Notes under the pieces: model-generated
Seen by the model: only the letters and a program-made list of their open reading frames with translations
The model's database searches: none
Told to the model about the DNA's origin: nothing
Part shown: piece after piece, positions 31,618 through 38,722 of the stretch
Numbering within the stretch: the first letter of the stretch is position 1
Layout: each line of letters begins with the position of its first letter
Origin: an uncultured Actinomycetes bacterium
Lineage (GTDB): Bacteria > Actinomycetota > Acidimicrobiia > Acidimicrobiales > Microtrichaceae
Length of the DNA: 41,488 bases
NCBI GenBank assembly: GCA_903873135.1
Contig: CAIQNH010000050.1
Location: forward strand, 1-41,488
Direction: 5' to 3'
Position numbers and translations under genes: made by a program

Positions 31618-31623
31618 TATCAT
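31618..31623 (+). promoter_or_regulatory. -10 box TATCAT for the small acidic protein gene
   Basis: TATCAT is the best -10 match in the longest gap of the window (31520-31746, 227 bases). A partial -35, GTGAAC, lies at 31594-31599 with an 18-base spacer. The predicted leader is about 117 bases, the longest seen here. Confidence 0.5.
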
Positions 31624-31746
31624 CGGCGCGTTCGTGGCTCCGCACCGGTCCGGAGCCGAGGCCCCGGGAGCGCCGGGTCCGGGCGGGGTTCCGTCCCGGT
31701 CCGAGGGCCGACGATGCCGGGGACCGTCGAGAGTGTGGAGCGCAGC

Positions 31747-31992
31747 GTGAAGAAGGGTCGACACCGTCGGTACGAGGAGGCCAGGGCGCTGAAGCGTGGC
31801 CCCGACCTGGACATCGAGTCCATCCTCGACGACCTGTCGTCCGACGGGCCGGCTCGGTCCTCGGGCGACCCCGACGACTTCGACGTCCTCGAGGCCGACG
31901 ACCGTGGTGCCGATCCCGAGGCCGACCTCGACGAGGACCACGACGACGACGATCGGCCCTCCGTCGCCGTCGAGGAGCCCGAGGACGACTGA
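31747..31992 (+). CDS. Small acidic-tailed protein of unknown function (81 aa)
   Basis: The GTG at 31747 has GTGGAG ending six bases upstream, and the product starts VKKGRHRRYEEARALKRG, a basic segment. The C-terminal half is strongly acidic with aspartate clusters (DPEADLDEDHDDDD) and no structure apparent. The basic N-terminus plus acidic tail resembles small nucleic-acid or ribosome-associated accessory proteins, but I do not recognise a family. An upstream in-frame ATG (31714) would extend the N-terminus by 11 residues without a ribosome site. The gene stands alone with its own promoter and hairpins after the stop. Confidence 0.6.
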   Translation: MKKGRHRRYEEARALKRGPDLDIESILDDLSSDGPARSSGDPDDFDVLEADDRGADPEADLDEDHDDDDRPSVAVEEPEDD

Positions 31993-32006
31993 ATCCGGGA
32001 CCACCA

Positions 32007-32045
32007 CCCGGCCGGCGCAGCCGGCGGCCGGGCCCGCTCAGCGGG
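32007..32045. terminator. Tandem hairpins between convergent genes
   Basis: CCCGGCC (32007-32013) pairs with GGCCGGG (32026-32032), followed at once by CCCGC and GCGGG (32033-32045) around the minus-strand stop codon. No U-tract, but two adjacent stems in a short convergent gap suggest a bidirectional terminator. Confidence 0.5.
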
Positions 32046-32790
32046 AGCGGGGGTGGGGGAGCCAGGTCACCGAGACCTCGGCCGTCTCCGGCGGCGCATC
32101 CAGTCCGAGCTCCACGAGCATCCGCTCGTAGATCGTCTCGCCGACCAGCTCCACGATGTCGTCGCGCAGGGCCACCGCGACCGGTTCGTGGCCGACGAAG
32201 GCGTCGGGCGCGTCGGTGCACCACCAGTGGAAGCCGGCACCGCCCTCGCCCCAGTCACGGCGCTTCCACTCGCGCAGCACGTGGGTCGTGTGCCCCAGGT
32301 CGTCGTCGTGGTACTCGAACCGGAGCGGGACCTGCCAGCACACCTCGGGCTTCCAGTCCAGCGGGCGCTCGCCCGCCAGGCTGGCGGCGAGGTGCAGTGC
32401 GCATCCAGCGCCTGCGGCGAAGTCCGGCCGGTTCAGGAAGATGCACGCGTCCTCGTGCACCACGGTCGTCCAGCTCCCGTCGTCGTCCACCACGAACGCG
32501 TCGTCGGGACGTTCCACGGCCGCTGCGTGCTGCCAGAGCTCGGTCGGCAGGCGTCGCGCCGCGGCGCGGACGCGCTTCCGGTCGGCCTTGTCGGCGAAGT
32601 GGGCCCCGAACGAACAGCAGCCCTGGCCGAGCTCGGTGGCGTCGTCGTCGAGGACCCCGTGGCATCCCCGGCCGAAGATGCACGTCCAGTTGCTGGCCAG
32701 GAAGGTGGCGTCGAACATCCAGGTGTCGCCGCCGTGGTCGAAGGAGATCCACTGGCGCGACGTTGCGTCGGTCGGGGGGAGTCCGCTCAC
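32038..32790 (-). CDS. Cysteine-rich protein, possible YkgJ/DUF3109-like metal-binding protein
   Basis: This 250-residue soluble protein has seven cysteines in a patterned order: Cys37, Cys43, a Cys58-Cys59 pair in LGQGCCSFG, Cys116 in DACIFLNR, Cys130 in GAGCALH and Cys151 in PEVCWQVPLR. This C...C...CC...CxFL...GCALH...CWQ order recalls zinc- or iron-chelating YkgJ and DUF3109 proteins, in which the cysteines hold a metal cluster. The spacing is not identical, so the assignment is tentative. The GTG at 32790 follows TACGCT by seven bases; a longer upstream frame would overlap the promoter. It has no signal peptide. Confidence 0.75.
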   Translation of the reverse strand: MSGLPPTDATSRQWISFDHGGDTWMFDATFLASNWTCIFGRGCHGVLDDDATELGQGCCSFGAHFADKADRKRVRAAARRLPTELWQHAAAVERPDDAFVVDDDGSWTTVVHEDACIFLNRPDFAAGAGCALHLAASLAGERPLDWKPEVCWQVPLRFEYHDDDLGHTTHVLREWKRRDWGEGGAGFHWWCTDAPDAFVGHEPVAVALRDDIVELVGETIYERMLVELGLDAPPETAEVSVTWLPHPRSR

Positions 32791-32797
32791 GGCGAGC

Positions 32798-32803
32798 AGC
32801 GTA
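32798..32803 (-). promoter_or_regulatory. -10 box TACGCT for leaderless cysteine-rich gene
   Basis: On the minus strand TACGCT ends seven bases before the GTG at 32790. Confidence 0.55.
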
Positions 32804-32862
32804 GCGACGCCACCGGGGTGTGACCGACCCTGCCATCCGCGGCCGTGGTCGGTGGCGCGTGG

Positions 32863-32868
32863 TAGGGG
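32863..32868 (+). promoter_or_regulatory. Weak -10-like TAGGGG for the 64-residue gene
   Basis: TAGGGG ends seven bases before the ATG at 32876. It lacks the final T, so the match is weak; the position fits the leaderless pattern of its neighbours. Confidence 0.3.
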
Positions 32869-32875
32869 TTGGTGC

Positions 32876-33070
32876 ATGGCAGACGTCGACGACATCCGGA
32901 TCCGGCTGGAGGCGATCGCCGAGGAGCTCGCCGACCTGGTGATGGACGGCCTGCGCGAGTCCATCGACGCCGGACGTCGTGACCCGGGCCCGGAGGAGCG
33001 GCGGCTCGCCCGGGCGCGTCGGTCCGTCGAGAAGGCTGCGGCGCTGCTCCGGGACGGCGCAGCCGACTGA
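32876..33070 (+). CDS. Small helical protein (64 aa)
   Basis: This 64-residue product, MADVDDIRIRLEAIAEELAD and onward, is strongly amphipathic and helical throughout, with EERRLARARRSVEKAAALL at the C-terminus. It has no cysteine and no membrane segment. A helical-hairpin or coiled-coil protein is likely. It ends convergently two bases from the LOG gene. I do not recognise the family. Confidence 0.65.
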   Translation: MADVDDIRIRLEAIAEELADLVMDGLRESIDAGRRDPGPEERRLARARRSVEKAAALLRDGAAD

Positions 33071-33072
33071 GC

Positions 33073-34077
33073 TCAGCAGTCGTCGAGCGCTCGCACCAGG
33101 GCGTGCAGGCGCCCGTGGCGGGCACGGACGAACTCCAGGCGGATCCTGGGGAGGTCGACGTGGTCGTCGTCCCGTCGCTCCTCGGCCGACGGTCCACAGC
33201 GTTCGATCCGTCCCCGCACGACGAGGTCGCCGAACTGCTCGTTCAACCGCGCGATGCACTCGTCGTCGACCTCACGGGTCAGACGGATCACCAGGTGTCG
33301 GTCGACGTAGCGGACCGAGTGGAACGCGTCGTAGAAGGACGTGATGTAGTCGCAGGCGTCGTCGACGTCGTTGGTCAGGTGGAACAGGTCCAGGTCGGCA
33401 CGATCGATCAGGCCGGCGTCGAGGAGTTCGACCTCGATGAAGTGACGGAACGATCGCCAGTACGCGTCGCCGGCCGGCTCGAGGAGGACCACCGGTCCCG
33501 GGGTCTCCCGGCCGGTCTGGAGCAGCGTCAGGAGCTCGAAGGCCTCGTCCATCGTGCCGAATCCGCCGGGGAGCAGGACGTAGGCGTCGGCGGCCCGCAT
33601 GAAGGCCAGCTTCCGGTTGAAGAAGTACCGGAACGACACCGACTTGGGGTCGCCGGCGAGCGGGTTGGAGTCCACCGGCTCGAAGGGGAGCTCGATGGTG
33701 ACGCCGAAGGATCGCTCACGCCCGGCGCCCTCGACCCCGGCGGTCATGATCCCGGGCCCGCCGCCCGTGATGACCATCCAGTCGCGGGCGGCGATGCGGG
33801 CGGCGAAGTCCCGGGCCGCGACGTAGGCGGGCTCGGCCGGAGCGGTGCGGGCCGAGCCGAAGATGGCCACCTTCCGGGTCGCTCGGTAGGGGTGGAACGT
33901 CTCGGCGGTGCGCAGCTGCTCCGCCAGGGTCCGTGCCGCGATCTTGAGGTCGAGCCGGTCCACGTCCGCTGCGCCGAAGGCGAGGGCCCCCTCGACCAGA
34001 CGGCCCACCAGGGCGCGGTCCCGGCTGACGCCGCGAGCGTCGAGGAGTGCTGCGATGTCGGGGTCGCCGTCCGCCAC
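33073..34077 (-). CDS. LOG family protein (TIGR00730-type Rossmann fold)
   Basis: This 334-residue protein has the LOG/lysine-decarboxylase-like core: KVAIFGSART, WMVITGGGPGIMTAGVEGA, and PGGFGTMDEAFELLT (~168) with the conserved GGxGTxxE motif. In other organisms LOG proteins release cytokinin bases from nucleoside monophosphates or hydrolyse related nucleotides. Here ~75 N-terminal residues and ~110 C-terminal residues flank the core, so it is longer than the usual ~190. The C-terminal region (VDRHLVIRLTREVDDECI) may be a regulatory or second domain. GTG 34077 follows TACCGT by six bases. Confidence 0.88.
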   Translation of the reverse strand: MADGDPDIAALLDARGVSRDRALVGRLVEGALAFGAADVDRLDLKIAARTLAEQLRTAETFHPYRATRKVAIFGSARTAPAEPAYVAARDFAARIAARDWMVITGGGPGIMTAGVEGAGRERSFGVTIELPFEPVDSNPLAGDPKSVSFRYFFNRKLAFMRAADAYVLLPGGFGTMDEAFELLTLLQTGRETPGPVVLLEPAGDAYWRSFRHFIEVELLDAGLIDRADLDLFHLTNDVDDACDYITSFYDAFHSVRYVDRHLVIRLTREVDDECIARLNEQFGDLVVRGRIERCGPSAEERRDDDHVDLPRIRLEFVRARHGRLHALVRALDDC

Positions 34078-34083
34078 GGTCGA

Positions 34084-34089
34084 ACGGTA
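34084..34089 (-). promoter_or_regulatory. -10 box TACCGT for leaderless LOG gene
   Basis: On the minus strand TACCGT ends six bases before the GTG at 34077. Confidence 0.6.
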
Positions 34090-34137
34090 GCCCCGGTCCC
34101 GTGGGTCCGGTGCCACGTCCCGTGCGTCCGCCCGTGC

Positions 34138-34143
34138 GACAAT
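34138..34143 (+). promoter_or_regulatory. Possible -10 box GACAAT for the sigma-like gene
   Basis: GACAAT predicts a transcript start near 34150 and so favours ATG 34190 over ATG 34142, which lies inside the box. The first base departs from TANNNT. Confidence 0.35.
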
Positions 34144-34189
34144 GCCGCGGGCACGCACCGCCCGCTCGCTGCACACGACGGACGTGGAG

Positions 34190-34795
34190 ATGGACGACTC
34201 GATCGGTCCGACGACCGGGATCGCACCGGACGACCACCGGCTCGCCGCCGGGTTCGACGCACTGTTCGACCGGGTCTACCCGGCGTTGGTCGGACTGGCG
34301 CGGCGGGTCGCCGACCCCGGTCGCAGCGACCCCGGCAGTCGTTCGGTGGCCACCGACGTCGCGGTCGAGGTCATGGCCTGGGGGCGCCGTCGGCGGCTCG
34401 ACGACAGCGACCGGAGCGTCAGCAGGCTCGTCGGCCGGACACTCGACAGGAGCCTGACGCTCCTCGAGGATCCGCCTCACCTGTGCCCACTGCCCCCGGA
34501 CCTCGAGCCGTCCGATCTGCTGGACGCCGACGTCCTGCCGCCGGACGTCGAGCGGTCGTGGTCGACCCTCGGCATCCCCTCCCGCGAGCTGCGCACGGCG
34601 CTCGTGGACGTGGATCGCCGGGCCCGCCGGGTCGGGCTCGCCTCCCTCGGTGCGGGCCTGAGCCTCGAGGACGTGGCCGCGCTCCTGGACCTCCGAGGGG
34701 ACGAGGCGCTGGACGCCCTCGCCGAGGTCGCCGAACGGCTCACCGTCCGGCGCCGGGACCGCCTCCGTTCGGCGGCGTCCTCGGGGGCGGCGTGA
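34190..34795 (+). CDS. Degenerate ECF-sigma-like protein
   Basis: This 201-residue protein (217 from the alternative ATG at 34142) begins with FDALFDRVYPALVGLARRVA, which resembles the start of ECF sigma region 2, and ends in LSLEDVAALLDLRGDEALDA, resembling the region 4 helix-turn-helix. The middle (about 75-135) is Pro/Asp-rich and unlike a sigma linker. Many sigma core residues are missing: no EDLVQE-like stretch is present. It may be a divergent sigma factor, a decoy, or an unrelated helical protein. It overlaps the membrane protein gene by GTGA, as in sigma/anti-sigma pairs. Confidence 0.55.
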   Translation: MDDSIGPTTGIAPDDHRLAAGFDALFDRVYPALVGLARRVADPGRSDPGSRSVATDVAVEVMAWGRRRRLDDSDRSVSRLVGRTLDRSLTLLEDPPHLCPLPPDLEPSDLLDADVLPPDVERSWSTLGIPSRELRTALVDVDRRARRVGLASLGAGLSLEDVAALLDLRGDEALDALAEVAERLTVRRRDRLRSAASSGAA

Positions 34796-35892
34796 GCGAG
34801 GTCGTCGTCCCCGATCCGGTGGAGACGCCACCGACGCAGAGCGAACTCGTGGTCGCGGAGCTCTGTGAACCGGGCGTCGACCTGGCGTCCGGTCGATCAC
34901 GGGTGCTGGCGTCGTCCGCGTCGCAACGGCGTCGGGCGCTCGCCACGGTGGGCGCAGCGACGGCGGCCGCGGTGCTGCTCGGCGCAGTGGTCTGGGCCGT
35001 CGGCCGTCGGGGGGACGACGTGGCCACCACAGCGGACGCGTCGTCGACCACGGTCGCCCCCGTGACCAGCAGCACGGTCCCCGAGGCGGTGCCCGTTGCT
35101 CCGGTCACCACCTCCAGCACGGTGCCGGCCGCCGCCGGGGTGGCCCCGCCCGCCGAGCCGGCCTCGGAGAGTCCCCTCGGCGCCGAGCTGTCGGTCTCGC
35201 GGACCATCACGGTGGGGACACCGTTCACGCTCGCCATCGACTGGAACGACGCCGACCACGCCGTGTCCGGCGAGCCCTCGGTCGAGGTGGAGTGGAACGA
35301 CCCCTACCTGTCGCCGGCAGCGGTCGAGCCGCCCGCCGGGTCGTGCGGCGCCACGGGCTCCCCACGGGCCGGTCGCATCGAGCGGACGTTCCGCTACTCG
35401 ACGCCGGGCAGCCGGACCATCTCGGTGCGGCTCAGGTCCTGCGGTGGCACCGGTCCGCTCGGCGAGGACGTCACCGTGGGCCTCCCGGTGCAGGTCGCAG
35501 GTGTCGCCGGCGCGCCGCTGGTGGCCGGGGTCGACGCGGGCGCCGGTGATCCGGACGCCGCCGCCGCCGTCAGCTACGACGCCGCCACCGGCGGGGCACA
35601 GACGCTGGCCAACCGGTCGGAGGCCGTGGACCAGGTCCTGCGGCGTGATCGGGCCGTCCGGGCGACCGTCCTCATCGCTCCGGGGTGGTCGGCCGGGGAC
35701 GTGGTCCTCCTGCAGTTCCCGGACGAGGCCTGCCGGTGGGCGGCGCTGGGGGCCTCGGGCGCCGGGGCCGCGGCGGTGCTGACCCAGCAGGGGTGTCAGC
35801 CGGAGCGACCCACCACGACGACGGTGCCACCGTCCACGTCGTCGTCGACCACGTCGACGACGGAACCGCCGCCGTCGACGACCTCGCCGTAG
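34792..35892 (+). CDS. Single-pass membrane protein with extracytoplasmic domain and Thr/Ser-rich tail
   Basis: This 366-residue protein has ~48 cytoplasmic residues, a helix at ~50-70, a Thr/Ser/Pro/Val-rich stalk (~77-125), and a beta-looking extracytoplasmic domain (~130-335) with cysteines in SCGATGS, RSCGGTG, DEACRW and QQGCQPE, which could form two disulfides. The last ~28 residues are Thr/Ser/Pro repeats. The GTG overlaps the sigma-like gene by four bases, so it may be its membrane partner. The cytoplasmic segment lacks the usual zinc anti-sigma motif, so this is inference. Its last 97 bases overlap the 3' end of fbiC on the other strand. Family unknown. Confidence 0.7.
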   Translation: MSEVVVPDPVETPPTQSELVVAELCEPGVDLASGRSRVLASSASQRRRALATVGAATAAAVLLGAVVWAVGRRGDDVATTADASSTTVAPVTSSTVPEAVPVAPVTTSSTVPAAAGVAPPAEPASESPLGAELSVSRTITVGTPFTLAIDWNDADHAVSGEPSVEVEWNDPYLSPAAVEPPAGSCGATGSPRAGRIERTFRYSTPGSRTISVRLRSCGGTGPLGEDVTVGLPVQVAGVAGAPLVAGVDAGAGDPDAAAAVSYDAATGGAQTLANRSEAVDQVLRRDRAVRATVLIAPGWSAGDVVLLQFPDEACRWAALGASGAGAAAVLTQQGCQPERPTTTTVPPSTSSSTTSTTEPPPSTTSP

Positions 35893-38213
35893 AGGGTCGT
35901 CCGCTGCCGGAGTCGGCGCCCGTGCCGGTCGGCGAGTTCACCGAACGCCGCCGGGTCGGCGGCCGTGCCGTGGCGGGCGCCGGCGGCGCGCGAGATGTTC
36001 TCGTCGATCAGGGTGCCACCGAGGTCGTCCACGCCGGCACGCAGGAGTTGGTCGACGCCGTCCAGTCCGAGCTTCACCCAGCTGGCCTGCACGTGGTCGA
36101 TGCTGCCGTGGTAGGCGATGCGGGCCACGGCGTGCACCAGGACGACCTCACGCCACGTCGGACCTCGGCGGCTCCGTCGCTGCAGGTAGATCGGAGCGGC
36201 CATGTGCACGAAGGGCAGTCCGACGAACTCGGTGAAGCCACCGGTGTCGTCCTGGACGTCACGCGCTGCGAGCAGGTGGGTGGTCCAGGAGTCCGTGTGC
36301 TCGACCGTGCCGAACATCATGGTCACGTTGCTGCGGAGTCCCACCCGGTGCGCCGTCCGGTGCGCCTCGAGCCACGCCTCGCTCGAGAGCTTGTCGGGGC
36401 AGATCACGGCCCGGATCCGGTCGTCGAGGATCTCGGCTGCGGTGCCGGGCAGGCTCCGGAGCCCTGCGTCGTGCAGGCGCCGGAGGTACGCCTCGAGCGG
36501 CTCGCCCGACCGAGCGGCGCCCTCGGTCACCTCGAGCGCCGTGAAGCCGTGGATGTGCAGGCTCGGGGCGGCCTCGTGGACCGCCCGACAGACGTCCACG
36601 TAGTAGTCGCCGTCGAAGTCGGGGTGGATGCCGCCCTGCAGGCAGACCTCGGTGGCTCCCATGGCCTCCGCCTCCGCCGCTCGCTGGGCGACGTCGTCCA
36701 GCGTGAGGAGGTAGGGGGCTCCCCGGAGGTTGAGGCTCAGGGGGCCCTTCGAGAATCCGCAGAACCGGCACTTGAACGTGCAGACGTTCGTGTAGTTGAT
36801 GTTGCGGTTGAACACCCACGTCAGCGAGTCGCCCACCGCCCGTCGACGGAGTTCGTCGGCGACGGCGGCGACCGCCCGGACCTCGGGGCCACGTGCCGAC
36901 CAGAGGACTCCGAGCTCGTCGGCACCGACACGGGCACCCTCGAGGACGTCGGCGAGGACCTGGCCGACGGGACCGTCGACGTCCCGGGCGAGCTCGCCGT
37001 CGAGGACGACCGGGGGCGCGACGCCTGAGCCGGAGTACCACTGGGAGGACACGTCGCCCACGAGCCGTACCTCGGCACCGTCGCCGACCACCTCGATGCT
37101 GCCGACCCGCTCGGGGTGCACCGACCCCGGATCGTCCCGGGCGAGGCAGTCGGCGTCGGACCGGTCGAGGACGGCGGCGTGGAGGGCCGGGTCGATCCAG
37201 CGGTCGGGCAGCGCGGCGAACTCGGGGTGGACGGTCAGACGCGGCACCAGGGTGCAGCCGGCTGCCTCGGTGATCCGGCGCAGTCGATCGACCTCCGGCC
37301 ACGGGCGCTCCGGGTTCACGTGGTCCGCCGTGACGGGCGAGACGCCGCCCCAGTCGTCGATGCCCGCATCGAGCAGCACGGTCAGGTCGTCGCTCAGGTT
37401 GGGTGGAGCCTGCAGGTGGACCTCGGGCGGCAGGATGACCCGGGCCAGCGCCACGGCGTCGAGCAGGTCGTCCGGCGGGCACGGCCGGGACCGGAACATG
37501 GCCGTGCCGGCCTTGGGCAGGAAGTTCTGGACGATGACCTCCTGCACGTGGCCGTGGCGGCGGTGCGACTCGGCGATCGCCTCGAGCGCCCGGACCCGAT
37601 CGGCACGGTCCTCGCCGATCCCGACCAGGATCCCGGTGGTGAAGGGGATCCCGAGCCGACCGGCGGCCTCGAGCGTCTCCAGCCGGCGGGCCGGCAGCTT
37701 GTCGGGGGCACCGCGGTGACACTCCAGGTCGTCCCGCAGCGACTCGATCATCATCCCCTGCGACGGTGCGACGGTGCGGAGCCGGGCGAGGTCCTCCTCG
37801 CCGAGCGCCCCGGCGTTGGCGTGGGGGAGCAGACCCGTCTCGTCCAGCACCGCCCGGGCCGCTGCGACGAGGTAGTCGACGGTGGACGTCCAGCCGTGGT
37901 CGGCCAGCCACTCGGCGGCGACGGGGTAGCGCTCCTCCGGGGCCTCGCCCAGCGTGAACAGGGCCTCGTGGCAGCCGACCTCGGCCCCGCTCCGGGCGAT
38001 CGCCACCACGTCCTCGATGCTCAGGTAGGGCGACTCCAGGCGTGCGGGCGGCTGGGCGAAGGTGCAGTACCCGCAGCGGTCCCGGCACAACATGGTGAGC
38101 GGGATGAACACCTTGGGGGAGTAGGTGGTGCGCGTCCCGTGGGCCTCACGCCGGATACGGCGGGCCTCGTCGAGCAGCTCGGGGTGGGCGACCGGCCAAC
38201 GCTCGGTGGTCAC
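35796..38213 (-). CDS. fbiC: 7,8-didemethyl-8-hydroxy-5-deazariboflavin synthase FbiC (CofG-CofH fusion)
   Basis: This 805-residue enzyme makes the deazaflavin chromophore of coenzyme F420 from tyrosine and 5-amino-6-ribitylaminouracil. The N-terminal CofG-like radical SAM half has CRDRCGYC (Cys43/47/50). The C-terminal CofH-like half has CTFKCRFCGFSKG near residue 478, then TALEVTEGA, LRSLPGTAAEIL and IDENISRAAGA. The order and fusion match the actinobacterial form. The GTG at 38213 overlaps the HxlR stop by GTGA, so regulator and enzyme are translationally coupled. After LRQRTTLYG, where FbiC proteins normally end, about 29 extra Val/Asp/Gly-rich residues are encoded opposite the neighbour's Thr/Ser tail. 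Confidence 0.96.
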   Translation of the reverse strand: MTTERWPVAHPELLDEARRIRREAHGTRTTYSPKVFIPLTMLCRDRCGYCTFAQPPARLESPYLSIEDVVAIARSGAEVGCHEALFTLGEAPEERYPVAAEWLADHGWTSTVDYLVAAARAVLDETGLLPHANAGALGEEDLARLRTVAPSQGMMIESLRDDLECHRGAPDKLPARRLETLEAAGRLGIPFTTGILVGIGEDRADRVRALEAIAESHRRHGHVQEVIVQNFLPKAGTAMFRSRPCPPDDLLDAVALARVILPPEVHLQAPPNLSDDLTVLLDAGIDDWGGVSPVTADHVNPERPWPEVDRLRRITEAAGCTLVPRLTVHPEFAALPDRWIDPALHAAVLDRSDADCLARDDPGSVHPERVGSIEVVGDGAEVRLVGDVSSQWYSGSGVAPPVVLDGELARDVDGPVGQVLADVLEGARVGADELGVLWSARGPEVRAVAAVADELRRRAVGDSLTWVFNRNINYTNVCTFKCRFCGFSKGPLSLNLRGAPYLLTLDDVAQRAAEAEAMGATEVCLQGGIHPDFDGDYYVDVCRAVHEAAPSLHIHGFTALEVTEGAARSGEPLEAYLRRLHDAGLRSLPGTAAEILDDRIRAVICPDKLSSEAWLEAHRTAHRVGLRSNVTMMFGTVEHTDSWTTHLLAARDVQDDTGGFTEFVGLPFVHMAAPIYLQRRSRRGPTWREVVLVHAVARIAYHGSIDHVQASWVKLGLDGVDQLLRAGVDDLGGTLIDENISRAAGARHGTAADPAAFGELADRHGRRLRQRTTLYGEVVDGGGSVVDVVDDDVDGGTVVVVGRSG

Positions 38214-38665
38214 GACGCCTCCTGACGGTGTCGGCTGGAGATCTCCAGCGGCCCGAAGTCGACGTGACAGGAGCTGCAGTGGAACCCGAGCTCGAGCGGC
38301 TCGCCGCAGGCGCTGTGCACCAGCACGGTGGGCGGTTCGCCCTCCTGCAACCACCGGTCGCCCCAGTGCATGAGCGCCACCAGGATGGGCGACAGCTCCC
38401 GCCCCATCTCCGTCAGTCGGTACTCGTCCCGGGGAGGGTGGTCCTGGTACCGGCGACGGGCGAGGATCCCGGCGTCCACCAGCCGACGGAGCCGGTCGGA
38501 GAGGACCGCGCGGGGGATGCCCAGGTCGCGCCGGATCTCGTCGAACCTGCGCAGTCCCCGGAAGGTGTCCCGGAGGACCAGCATGCTCCACCGGTCCCCG
38601 ACCAGTCCGAGTGCCTGCTCGATCGAGCAGGGGGAGGTCGGGTCGTCGAGTGCCGTGGTGTCCAC
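38210..38665 (-). CDS. HxlR family transcriptional regulator
   Basis: This 151-residue winged-helix regulator has the HxlR signature: CSIEQALGLVGDRWSMLVLR with conserved Cys13, FRGLRRFDEIRRDLGIPRAV, LSDRLRRLVDAGIL and YRLTEMGREL. The C-terminal ~35 residues hold a further CSSC, HSACG and histidines, which could bind zinc or sense redox or electrophiles. The GTG at 38665 lies seven bases after TAGGGT, so the message is leaderless. The upstream palindrome overlies its -35, which suggests autoregulation. It is directly coupled to fbiC, so deazaflavin production may answer to the signal it senses (inference). Confidence 0.92.
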   Translation of the reverse strand: MDTTALDDPTSPCSIEQALGLVGDRWSMLVLRDTFRGLRRFDEIRRDLGIPRAVLSDRLRRLVDAGILARRRYQDHPPRDEYRLTEMGRELSPILVALMHWGDRWLQEGEPPTVLVHSACGEPLELGFHCSSCHVDFGPLEISSRHRQEAS

Positions 38666-38672
38666 GAGGCCG

Positions 38673-38701
38673 ACCCTAGGCGGGTTCAGGTTCCGAACCA
38701 A
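38673..38701 (-). promoter_or_regulatory. Promoter of the HxlR-fbiC operon
   Basis: On the minus strand -35 TTGGTT (38696-38701) and -10 TAGGGT (38673-38678) are separated by 17 bases, and the GTG follows seven bases later. This is the one promoter in the window with both elements recognisable. Confidence 0.65.
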
Positions 38702-38720
38702 GTCGGTTCGGAACCTGAAC
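38684..38720. repeat. Perfect 16-base inverted repeat, candidate operator and/or tkt terminator
   Basis: GTTCAGGTTCCGAACC at 38684-38699 is perfectly mirrored at 38705-38720 across five bases. Each arm contains its own near-palindrome GGTTC-N-GAACC. The repeat covers the -35 of the HxlR promoter and starts two bases after the transketolase stop. There is no U-tract, so operator function is favoured, though termination or processing of the transketolase transcript is also possible. Confidence 0.7.
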
Positions 38721-38722
38721 GG

